From Kiritimatiellia bacterium (GTDB lineage: Bacteria; Verrucomicrobiota; Kiritimatiellia; RFP12; UBA1067), in NCBI GenBank assembly GCA_028686345.1, contig JAQUCE010000027.1:1-51813 (forward strand): a stretch of DNA of 51,813 bases, given 5' to 3'. A program made the position numbers and the translations under genes. Every line of letters starts with the position of its first letter. Position 1 is the stretch's first letter. Positions 17,607-25,236 of this stretch are shown piece after piece. Under the pieces are notes generated by a model. That model saw nothing but the letters and a program-made list of their open reading frames with translations, had not been told where the DNA came from and did no database searches.

Positions 17607-18113
17607 TTAGAGTTCGCCGCTGATGCGCTTGACCTCTGGCTTCTCGGGCAGCGCTTGTAATAGCATTGTCACGGTTGCGGTTTGTCCGGGAATGATGAAC
17701 TTTGGGTTTATCTCCGACAGGGGCTGCAGTACAAAGCGGCGTAGATGCGCGCGAGGGTGCGGCAGGGTCAGATTGGGGTCAGGGCTGATGATATTGTCAA
17801 AGGCAATGATATCAATGTCGATGCTCCGCGGCTGGTTGGGTGTTGCTCTGACCCGCAGGAGCTGCTCTTCGATTTGATGTATGGCGTTTGAAAAATCTTG
17901 GGGCGTAAGTCCGGTTTCAACGATTAGCACTGCATTGAGAAAGGTCTTGTGCCGGTGCTCGGCAGCGACCCCGACCGGCTCGCTCTCATACAGCGATGAG
18001 CAGCACTTCAGCGCCGTCTCCGGCAGAGCGGCGAGAGCTTGCGTGGCTTGAGTGAGCCAGCTTCTGCGGTCACCGAGATTGCTGCCGATTGAGATGATTG
18101 CGGTGTGTGGCAC
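17607..18113 (-). CDS. folK: Hydroxymethyldihydropterin pyrophosphokinase
   Basis: FolK transfers pyrophosphate from ATP to 6-hydroxymethyl-dihydropterin in folate synthesis. The signatures IGSNLGDRR, FLNAV, QPRSIDIDIIAFDN and LPHPRAHLRRFVLQPL are all present. I chose the GTG at 18113 because GGAG lies seven bases upstream and it gives 168 residues, the usual length; an ATG at 18245 would add 44 residues encoded by a CTTAAT microsatellite. No other folate gene adjoins it. Confidence 0.9.
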   Translation of the reverse strand: MPHTAIISIGSNLGDRRSWLTQATQALAALPETALKCCSSLYESEPVGVAAEHRHKTFLNAVLIVETGLTPQDFSNAIHQIEEQLLRVRATPNQPRSIDIDIIAFDNIISPDPNLTLPHPRAHLRRFVLQPLSEINPKFIIPGQTATVTMLLQALPEKPEVKRISGEL

Positions 18114-18654
18114 TGCTTTGCTCCGTAAATTCCTGCTGAAACTCGATTTTTTGTAAAACTTTACTACCTGCATATACCCGAAGACCACCAATTTGTGCTT
18201 AATCTTAATCTTAATCTTAATCGCAATCCTTGCCGTCATCGTCAACCGCAGGTGCGGCTGACCATACCGTGCAACCTGATGATTCGCGTGTTGCCCGCAG
18301 TCGCCCGCATAGCGAACGACTTCCTTCTTCCGCGCCTTGTCAAGGGAGTAAGCGCGGAAGGAAGTCAGTCGCTATGCGGCTGACCACACTATGTGCCTTT
18401 GGCGAACAACCACCCTGCAACCGCGGATTGCTTCTGAGAAGCAACTCTACACCCCGGGGCGCGCCTTTCACGAACCTGTTGCAAAGTGCCGCTCGCAGAG
18501 CGGCTACTACACCGAACGAAACTCTTGCGCCCTGCAGTGCAGCGCAAGTGTAGTAGTCGCTCTACGAGCGACACCGAACGCCGCGGCTTGCAATCCCTCC
18601 TGCACAGCACTGTAGCCGCGGGTCGTGACGCCGGCGGCATTTTTTAACCACTAA
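18114..18654. repeat. Gap with a CTTAAT microsatellite and dispersed repeats
   Basis: No gene is supported. CTTAAT is repeated four times at 18198-18221. Two inverted CCGCATAGCGG-type modules occupy 18291-18389. From 18395 to 18590 lies a reversed relative of the 16945 module, with TTGCTTC-TGA-GAAGCAA and GTCGCTC-TAC-GAGCGAC hairpins. Confidence 0.65.
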
Positions 18655-19464
18655 TCAACTGGCCTCAAACCCGAGCACGTGGCGCATGGTATAGATGCCG
18701 GGGTGGCGGCTGGCAAGCCAGATGGCTGCGCGCAGGGCGCCTTTGGCAAAGGCTTTGCGTGAGACGGCTTTGTGGGTGATTTCGACGCGCTCCTCATCTG
18801 CCGCAAACATCACGGTGTGGTCGCCCACCACCGAACCGCCGCGTAGAGCGTGGATGGCGATCTCGCCTGACGGGCGCTCGCCAGTGATACCCTCACGTCC
18901 ATAGCAGACCACCTCTGAGAGCTTGACCTCGCGCCCTTGCGCCACAGCCTCAGCCAGGCCAAGGGCGGTTCCGCTGGGGGCATCCTTCTTGAGTTTGTGG
19001 TGCATCTCAGTGATCTCGACATCATAATCATCCCCAAGAATGGAGGCGGAGCGGCGCACTAACTCCAGCAACAGATTGACCCCTAAACTCATATTGGGCG
19101 CCCAGACCACCGCGATCTGCGTGGACGCGTCCATCACAGCTTGCTTCTCTTGTTCGGTGAGTCCGGTGGTTCCAAGCACATAACCCTGCCTGCACCGCAG
19201 TGCGTTGGCCAGGTTGGCTGTAACACAGGTGTGGAAGGTGAAGTCAATGATTACCTCCGCACTCTGCGGCCACTCCGCGGTGTACGTCAAGGTCTTCGGC
19301 ACTGCGTCGGAGCTGATATTGGTAAATGCTTTAACAGTTTGGCCAACAGCGGGGTGGTCAGCGCGTTCGCAGGCAGCGACAATTTCACAGCCGCTGACCG
19401 CACCGGCGCACTCCAGCAAGTTGTATCCCATCCGTCCAGCGGCGCCCAGTATCGCGATTTTCAT
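18655..19464 (-). CDS. dapB: 4-hydroxy-tetrahydrodipicolinate reductase
   Basis: DapB is the second committed enzyme of diaminopimelate and lysine synthesis. The dinucleotide-binding motif GAAGRMG is at residues 8-14, VLGTTGL and NMSLGVNLL are conserved, and the substrate-binding EMHHKLKKDAPSGTA block lies near 153-167. Length (269) is normal. The ATG follows AAAAGGAG. It is downstream of dapA on the same strand but separated by a 347-base repeat element that carries its apparent promoter. Confidence 0.96.
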   Translation of the reverse strand: MKIAILGAAGRMGYNLLECAGAVSGCEIVAACERADHPAVGQTVKAFTNISSDAVPKTLTYTAEWPQSAEVIIDFTFHTCVTANLANALRCRQGYVLGTTGLTEQEKQAVMDASTQIAVVWAPNMSLGVNLLLELVRRSASILGDDYDVEITEMHHKLKKDAPSGTALGLAEAVAQGREVKLSEVVCYGREGITGERPSGEIAIHALRGGSVVGDHTVMFAADEERVEITHKAVSRKAFAKGALRAAIWLASRHPGIYTMRHVLGFEAS

Positions 19465-19811
19465 GATTTCTCCTTTTGTTGCTATTCACTCAACTCCGTC
19501 GCAAAAACAAGAAGTTCAGATAACCGTCTTCATAAGTTGGTGAAAGTACCTCAAGCTTCCAGCTTGAATGAAATTTTTTCTGCAAGCAAGGTGCTTGCAC
19601 TACTCCATGATCATTTTTACAGTAATGTCTCAACACTCCGCCCTGGAGCAGCCTTCCTCACTGCAAGGCTACGGCGCGAAAAAGAAAGGCTGGACAACAA
19701 ACCTTACACAACCGTCGCTTGTTGTTCACGCTTCCCTGTCACGGCGTAAAAGCGAAGCTCAGAGCCGCAAGCGTGCTCTTTGTTCTCTGGCCGATTAATG
19801 AGAAGCTGTCT
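19465..19811 (-). repeat. Composite dispersed element, copy 2, between dapA and dapB
   Basis: Homologous over its length to 2020-2347, starting at the dapB Shine-Dalgarno sequence. The candidate promoter has -35 TTGTTT (19505-19510) and a weak -10 near 19482-19488. Hairpins include CAAGCT-TCC-AGCTTG and TGCAAGCA-AGG-TGCTTGCA (one changed loop base relative to copy 1). The far end (AAGCGTGCTCTTTGTTCTCT, then GGCCGATTAATGAGAAG) recurs at 42100-42145 and 51769-51813. Confidence 0.75.
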
Positions 19812-20681
19812 TTAGAGCAGTCCCGCACCCTGCAGGGTACGTGAGAGTTTTTGGCGGTCATCCGAGGCGAGTTTGCAGAGTGGCAGGCGGTAGACTTCGT
19901 GGATCCTGTCCATCATGGCCAGGGCTGATTTCACAGGGATCGGGTTGGTGTCGATAAAAAGAGCGGCAAAGAGCGGGTAGTTCGCCCGATGTATCTCCAG
20001 TGCTTTGGCAAAATCATTGTCCAATGCAAGCCGCACCATGCGTGACACTGCTTGCGGAATGATGTTGGCTGCCACGCTGATCACGCCGGCCGCGCCGACA
20101 CTGATCATCGGAAGCGTCAGGGTGTCATCACCCGAGACAACGGTGAGGTCGCAGAGATTATGGATCGCGCTGACCCGCTCCACGCTGCCGCCCGCCTCCT
20201 TGATTGCCACAATGTTTGGATGGTTTGCCAGACGTTGAATCACGCTGAGAGGTATCTCCTTTGACGTGCGGCCAGGGACATTGTAAAGCACCACAGGAAC
20301 GCCCAGATCAGCGATTGCTGAAAAGTGCTGAAAGAGCCCCTCCGCATTCGGCTTGTTATAGTAGGGAGTCACCTGCAAGGTGGCATCAACCCCCATGCCC
20401 AGCAGCTCTGTGGTGAGCGAGAGGGCCTCGCTGGTTGAGTTTGCGCCGGTGCCCGCGATGACCTGCACTTTACCGGCAGCGGCTTCGACTGTGGTGGCGA
20501 TCACTTTCAGGTGCTCGTCAACCTCGAGTGTGGGTGATTCGCCGGTGGTGCCAACAGGTACGAGACCTTGAACTCCATTTTCAACCTGCCACTGGACAAG
20601 TTGCCGCAGTGCGCCGTAATCAACACTCTGGTCTTGGTTAAAAGGGGTTACAATTGCGGTATATGTTCCAGATAAAGTCAT
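19812..20681 (-). CDS. dapA: 4-hydroxy-tetrahydrodipicolinate synthase
   Basis: DapA condenses pyruvate with aspartate semialdehyde. The Schiff-base Lys is in VAIKEAGG near residue 162, the catalytic Tyr in LYNVPGRTS near 134, and GTTGESPT gives the threonine pair. The start is ATG 20681 (MTLSGTYTAIVTPF), preceded by AAGGAA; an upstream ATG at 20738 lies ahead of the promoter. Length 289 is normal. Confidence 0.96.
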   Translation of the reverse strand: MTLSGTYTAIVTPFNQDQSVDYGALRQLVQWQVENGVQGLVPVGTTGESPTLEVDEHLKVIATTVEAAAGKVQVIAGTGANSTSEALSLTTELLGMGVDATLQVTPYYNKPNAEGLFQHFSAIADLGVPVVLYNVPGRTSKEIPLSVIQRLANHPNIVAIKEAGGSVERVSAIHNLCDLTVVSGDDTLTLPMISVGAAGVISVAANIIPQAVSRMVRLALDNDFAKALEIHRANYPLFAALFIDTNPIPVKSALAMMDRIHEVYRLPLCKLASDDRQKLSRTLQGAGLL

Positions 20682-20705
20682 AAGATTCCTTGTGTTTTGC
20701 CTTGT

Positions 20706-20735
20706 ATTATGGGCTAAAACATGGGTTGAGGTCAA
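20706..20735 (-). promoter_or_regulatory. Promoter of dapA
   Basis: On the minus strand, TTGACC (20730-20735), an 18-base spacer and CATAAT (20706-20711). The start would be near 20699, giving an 18-base leader with AAGGAA. Confidence 0.6.
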
Positions 20736-21068
20736 CAAGAAAGGACAAAATAAAAAGGCGCGCTAAATTGTAATATGAAATGCGACAACAGATTGGCCAA
20801 CAAAACTTCGCATGGGCCACAGGCTAAAGCGCCCGTTTTGAGGCGCGAAAACACTCTAAAGGAGAATTCGCGGTCGACAACCGGGCGGGTTATGCAGTAT
20901 CATTGCCGCAAGAAGTTGTAGCTGGATTTAACCTGCTTCAAAGTCGGTGATTTAAAGGTTATCCTGAAAATGATAATGAAGCGGTGCAAGCATCTTGCTT
21001 GCAGATGGAATTTCATCCAAAACAGAGCCTGAAAGTGGCGTGACATAGATGCAGAGGAAAAGGAGATA
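20736..21068. repeat. Gap with a fragment of the dispersed element
   Basis: No gene is supported. A reversed fragment of the composite element (TGCAAGCATCTTGCTTGCAG near 20986-21005) is the only recognisable repeat. AAAGGAGA immediately before 21069 is the ribosome-binding site of the next gene. Confidence 0.55.
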
Positions 21069-21932
21069 ATGAAAGTAATATCGCTTTTTAATGGACGTGA
21101 TCTGACCGGGTGGCACATGTTGCCCGGCAAGGCCCCGGCATTTGTTGTTGCGGATGGTGTTATCGAAACCCGGACTGCTGGAGGCAGCGACCTCTTTACT
21201 GTCGAGCGTTTCGGGAATTACGTGCTGCGCTTTGAGTACCTGCTTTCAAAGGTGGGCAATAGCGGGGTGCTGATCCGCTGCGATCCGGCGGATCCCTGGA
21301 CAACCGGCGTGGAGGTCCAGCTGCTGGCTCCGTGGACCCCGCATCGTGATGATCTGCATTGCACCGGGTCGCTCTATGGCTATGTGGCGGTGACCAACCG
21401 TCCCGATGAAACAACCGGGATTTGGCACAGCATGGAGATTCGCTGTGATCGTACAGCAATTGAGGTGTCGGTGGATGGGCAGCTCACGACTGTCGCCGAC
21501 ACTGTCAAGGTGGCGGCGCTCAACAAGAAGCTGGTCTCAGGCGCGATCGGATTTCAAGCCAATCACGGCGAACCGGGTGAGTTCGCGAAGTTCCGTAAGG
21601 TCGAGCTTGGCAACCTGGATGCTGACCCGGCGTATGTGCTGCAAGGACTGTCGCATGCGGATGCGCGCTTTCGAGTGCAGGCGCGTGAGGCGGCCGTGGC
21701 GCTCCGGGCAATTATGGTCGGGCCTCTCGCCCGGAGCATGGATGGCGGTGAGGTAATGGCGCAGAGCGTGGCACGTCAAGCACTGTTTGATATTGTGGCC
21801 GCGGCAAGCGCGCCGCAGACAGCACCCGGAATGCGTGCGGCGGTGGCGCAAGCGCTGCAGGCTACGCTCAAAACCAAGCCATCTGAGATCACGGCAGGGT
21901 ATTTAACGTGGCTGCAAGGCATGATTCGCTAG
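21069..21932 (+). CDS. DUF1080 (3-keto-disaccharide hydrolase-like) protein, cytoplasmic form
   Basis: The first 180 residues are a DUF1080 jelly roll: LFNGRDLTGWHML at the start, NSGVLIRC, GVEVQLL and GIWHSMEIRC in order. Some family members hydrolyse 3-keto-glycosides made by a Gfo/Idh/MocA oxidoreductase, and such an oxidoreductase is the next gene. Unlike the DUF1080 protein at 40906 there is no signal peptide, and an Ala/Arg-rich helical tail of about 100 residues follows that I cannot assign. AAAGGAG precedes the ATG. The pairing is suggestive; the activity is not demonstrated. Confidence 0.8.
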   Translation: MKVISLFNGRDLTGWHMLPGKAPAFVVADGVIETRTAGGSDLFTVERFGNYVLRFEYLLSKVGNSGVLIRCDPADPWTTGVEVQLLAPWTPHRDDLHCTGSLYGYVAVTNRPDETTGIWHSMEIRCDRTAIEVSVDGQLTTVADTVKVAALNKKLVSGAIGFQANHGEPGEFAKFRKVELGNLDADPAYVLQGLSHADARFRVQAREAAVALRAIMVGPLARSMDGGEVMAQSVARQALFDIVAAASAPQTAPGMRAAVAQALQATLKTKPSEITAGYLTWLQGMIR

Positions 21933-21942
21933 TACAGTGGTC

Positions 21943-21984
21943 AGTTTACAGTTTACAGTTTACAGTGAACAGTTTACTGGTTAC
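21943..21984 (+). repeat. AGTTTAC heptamer tandem repeat
   Basis: Six consecutive heptamers, four perfect (21943-21963 and 21971-21977) and two diverged (AGTGAAC, TGGTTAC), lie between the DUF1080 and oxidoreductase genes. Confidence 0.9.
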
Positions 21985-22055
21985 AGGCAGAGTTGCGGAT
22001 AATGGCCGCATAATTTCTTTAGGCAACAGTATTTCAAAATCGCAGGGGATGACAG

Positions 22056-23336
22056 ATGAAGCAGATAATCGGACGCAGAGGTTTTTTACAGCAGTCAGGC
22101 GCAGCATTGCTCGCCACTCCATTACTCGCCCGTTCCCAAACCAAAGCACCGCCGAGTGAGCGGATTCGTGTGGCGCACATCGGTACCGGAGGCATGGGCA
22201 ATGGACACATCAGCTGGTTTTCTGATTTTGCGGATGTTGAAACCGTTGCCTTGTGCGATGTTGACAGCGTGCGCCTTGCACAGAGCGCGAAGCGCTTGGT
22301 AGAGCGCAAGCCAGCTGCCAAGCCGGAGTTGTATGGCGACTTCCGTCGTGTTCTTGAGCGTAAGGATATTGACGTGGTGACCTGTGCGACTCCAGATCAC
22401 TGGCATGCTCTGATTGCGATGATGGCGTTTGAATCAGGCAAGGATGTGTATGGTGAAAAGCCGCTCTCCTACACGCTGCGTGAAGGCCAGCGCATGGAGC
22501 AGGTTATGCTGCGTAACAAGGCTGTGTTTCAGCTTGGAACGCAAATCCACGCTGGCAACAACTATCATCGTGTTGCGGAGATCATCCGCTCAGGGGCCCT
22601 GGGAAAGATCGGCACAGTGCGCTTGTGGAAAACAGGCGGCACGAAGGGGCTGGGCTTCCCCGGCAACGAGACACCTCCAGCCACGCTGGATTGGAACATG
22701 TGGTTGGGGCCGGCGCCCTTTGTTGAGTATACTCCGGTTCGGTGCCACGGAAGCTTCCGCTCTTTCTTTGACTATTCAGGCGGCGTGTTCGCTGACTTCT
22801 GGTGTCATATCGCTGATGTGATGTTCATGGCGCTGCACCCAACCGGCCTGACGAGCATTGATGCACGCGGTGAAATCCCCTCGGATGGCATTGCTGATAC
22901 GCCGCATTGGATTGATGTTGACTTCCGATTCAAGGATCTTGATGTGCATTGGACAACCAAACCGCCGCAGGTGCCAGGTGCTGATGGCATGTCGATCGGC
23001 GCCCATTTTGAAGGGGAGAAGGGGACACTGACCTGCGACTATGAGAGCTGTACGATCCGTATCAACAATGAGGTGCTGACTGATCTGACTGATCTTCCGG
23101 TGACAATGCCGCGTTCACCCGGCCACCAGCGCAACTTTTTGGACGCAGTCAAAAGCCGGGGGGTGCCGGAGAGCAATCTGCCCTATGCCCGGCAGATGAC
23201 GGCACCCATGCATCTGGCGCTGGCCTCCTTCCGGCTGAAACGAAAATTGACATGGGATAGCGCGACTGAAACGGTCGTTGGCGACCCTGCGGCCAATTAC
23301 CTGCTCTCCCGCACCAACCGCGCGCCCTTTGGGTGA
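22056..23336 (+). CDS. Tat-exported Gfo/Idh/MocA family oxidoreductase
   Basis: This NAD(P)-dependent sugar oxidoreductase family acts on cyclic polyols and sugars. The N-terminus is a twin-arginine signal (GRRGFLQQSGAALLATPLLA), as expected for an enzyme exported with its bound nucleotide. The Rossmann motif is IGTGGMG, the family EKP motif is in YGEKPLS, and a conserved His-rich stretch DFWCHIADV follows. Length is 426. GGGGAT precedes the ATG. It lies 123 bases after the DUF1080 gene on the same strand; together they resemble a 3-keto-sugar pathway. Substrate is unknown. Confidence 0.88.
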   Translation: MKQIIGRRGFLQQSGAALLATPLLARSQTKAPPSERIRVAHIGTGGMGNGHISWFSDFADVETVALCDVDSVRLAQSAKRLVERKPAAKPELYGDFRRVLERKDIDVVTCATPDHWHALIAMMAFESGKDVYGEKPLSYTLREGQRMEQVMLRNKAVFQLGTQIHAGNNYHRVAEIIRSGALGKIGTVRLWKTGGTKGLGFPGNETPPATLDWNMWLGPAPFVEYTPVRCHGSFRSFFDYSGGVFADFWCHIADVMFMALHPTGLTSIDARGEIPSDGIADTPHWIDVDFRFKDLDVHWTTKPPQVPGADGMSIGAHFEGEKGTLTCDYESCTIRINNEVLTDLTDLPVTMPRSPGHQRNFLDAVKSRGVPESNLPYARQMTAPMHLALASFRLKRKLTWDSATETVVGDPAANYLLSRTNRAPFG

Positions 23337-24006
23337 TGTTTGCTCGACCAGCGACACCGGACGACGAGGATGTGCGACGATAGCGGATTACGATTGAAAA
23401 CTCCGCCCTTGAAAATCGTCCACCAGCATCGTCGCCGCCATCATAAACCAAAGGCGCGTCCGACCTCAGTAGCTCCGGTTTCCAACGGACACTGGAGTTT
23501 GGCCATTATTCGAGGAGAAACTTTTTAAGCTCCGGTTTCCAACCGGACAGTCCGATTGGAAATCACACCTACGTTGCTACCGCACAAAAGACGCGACCTC
23601 TTCATTCGCGCACTCGCGCACTCGCGCACTCACGCACTCACGCACTCGCGCACTCGCGCACTTCTTCACTCCGCGCCTTGCGTGGAGCTAGGCCCTACCC
23701 AAAGGGGAGACAGCTTGAATGAAAATGTTTTCTGCAAGCAAGATGCTTGCACTACTCCATTATCACTTTTACGGTCACGTCTCAATAACCCGCTTTGGAG
23801 CAGCCTTCCGTCTTCAGGCTTCGCAATAGCTACGCCCGGACAAGTCGCGCTTCGCAGCTACGCCGGACACGGAAAGGGTGGACAACAAACCTTACGGGGC
23901 AGCCGTTTGTTGTTCACGCTTCCCTGTCGCCCGATTTTTTTGGTAAAACATTGGTGCTTGCATGTAGTTAACGGATGCCGCTGTTTGATTGCACCAATAT
24001 CAGCGG
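23337..24006. repeat. 670-base gap of dispersed repeats with an octamer array
   Basis: No gene is supported; open frames here run through repeats. A degraded double-hairpin repeat lies at 23469-23492 and a fuller copy at 23528-23572 (relatives at 38835 and 41913). The octamer CGCGCACT is repeated seven times at 23607-23662, two copies reading CACGCACT. A full plus-orientation composite element spans about 23705-23940, the reverse of 48246-48440. Confidence 0.7.
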
Positions 24007-25131
24007 TTATGTAAGCCCCTTGAACGCTCCTGTTAAGCGCAGCAGCAATGACTGTTGCATATGGATGGCATCTGCCGGGCAGACCTCATGGCAGCAGCTG
24101 CAGGTGATGCAGAGTTTTGTGTTTAAGTGCGGTGCTTTGAGATTCGGGGCAAGGGTCAGAGCCGCCACAGGGCAGGCCTTGACACAGAGCCCGCATTGCA
24201 CGCACCGCTGATCTGAGAATGCCGGGCGTACCCAGATCAACCCGCTTGAGCCACGGATCAGCCACGCTGGCATCTGGTTCAGCAGGTGGGCTCCGGCAGG
24301 AATCTTGAAACTACCGACCCGGATGGGATCGCCTGTAATCTGCGGTGCGTTGGCTGCCAGGTCGCTGGAACTGCCAAGATAAGGCACCCGTGCCGGCGCA
24401 ATACCAAGGGTTTGGCAGATGGCAATGTCAAGCGCAAAGGGGTTTTGTGACGCGGCGATGAATCCCAGGTTGATTGGCGTGCCATTGGCAGGTCCCTGGC
24501 CCTCCATGCCGATCACGCCGTCGGCGATGCTCCAGACCGGAGGCAGGCAGCCGTGGATTGTTTTAACGAGCATCCCGAAGTCGCTGATCTTCGGGTGGTT
24601 GCGATGCAGGATGGTTTTGGTGTAGCCTGGGATGACACCATAGAGATTTTTGACCGCTGCGGTCAGAATCGTGAGCGAGTGACTCTTGACCTTGGGCAGG
24701 TTGAGAATAATGTCGGCTGCCAGCGCCGGCTTGGCGATGGAGATCTCATAACCGCCTTGGCTGACTATCGCGGTGCCCGCCTGTTCAAAAGAGATGAGAG
24801 CCACCTCCTCTTGCTGGCAGACAGCCCCGATGCCGGTTTTCTCCCACACGGCCTTCAGGTTGGCTGCGCTGGCCGGGCTGTCGCCAACCGTGATCAGTGC
24901 GCCGCGCCGGCGTAGCTGGCGAATAACCTGACGCAGAAACTCCGGATGGGTGGTCACAGCCTGCTCCGGTGTGCGGTCGGTGAGCATGTTTGGCTTGACC
25001 AGCACCTTTTTTTTGCTCAGGCTCGCGGCTGAGAGCCACGGCGCTGCATCAAAAATCTTTTCAACCGCAGTTGGAAGAGCGCTCTCATAGTCACGACACG
25101 CTGTAAAAATAACTGTGTTCATAAGCATCAT
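24007..25131 (-). CDS. DUF362 protein with a C-terminal two-cluster ferredoxin domain
   Basis: This is a DUF362 domain (KKVLVKPNMLTDRTPEQAVT, GDSPASAAN, NLPKVKSHSLTILTAAVKNL, GMEGQGPANGTP) followed by a bacterial ferredoxin domain with two [4Fe-4S] motifs, CVQCGLCVKACP and CITCSCCHEVCP. Family members are iron-sulfur proteins, often with no defined electron partner. I chose ATG 25131 (GAGG ten bases upstream); starts at 25128 and 25122 are possible. No redox partner adjoins it. Architecture is clear, function is not. Confidence 0.85.
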   Translation of the reverse strand: MMLMNTVIFTACRDYESALPTAVEKIFDAAPWLSAASLSKKKVLVKPNMLTDRTPEQAVTTHPEFLRQVIRQLRRRGALITVGDSPASAANLKAVWEKTGIGAVCQQEEVALISFEQAGTAIVSQGGYEISIAKPALAADIILNLPKVKSHSLTILTAAVKNLYGVIPGYTKTILHRNHPKISDFGMLVKTIHGCLPPVWSIADGVIGMEGQGPANGTPINLGFIAASQNPFALDIAICQTLGIAPARVPYLGSSSDLAANAPQITGDPIRVGSFKIPAGAHLLNQMPAWLIRGSSGLIWVRPAFSDQRCVQCGLCVKACPVAALTLAPNLKAPHLNTKLCITCSCCHEVCPADAIHMQQSLLLRLTGAFKGLT

Positions 25132-25236
25132 TGTAGCGCAACCTCTGGGTCTTTGTGGCAAAAAAATTGTTTTTGGCTATGCCTGCCTTGAGCTTGCCGA
25201 AAGGGCTGCGCCAGTAACCTTGTGGTTTAAAAAAGC

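Noticed and set aside
17607..18245. 212-residue version of folK from ATG 18245
   Set aside because: The extra N-terminus is encoded by the CTTAAT microsatellite and intergenic text; GTG 18113 with GGAG gives the normal length.
23607..23662. Short regular repeats that could suggest a CRISPR array
   Set aside because: The units are directly abutting octamers with no spacers, and there are no cas genes.
23556..24014. 152-residue plus-strand frame with RALAHSRTHALTHSRTRALL-type repeats
   Set aside because: It is a translation of the octamer array and the composite repeat element; no ribosome-binding site.
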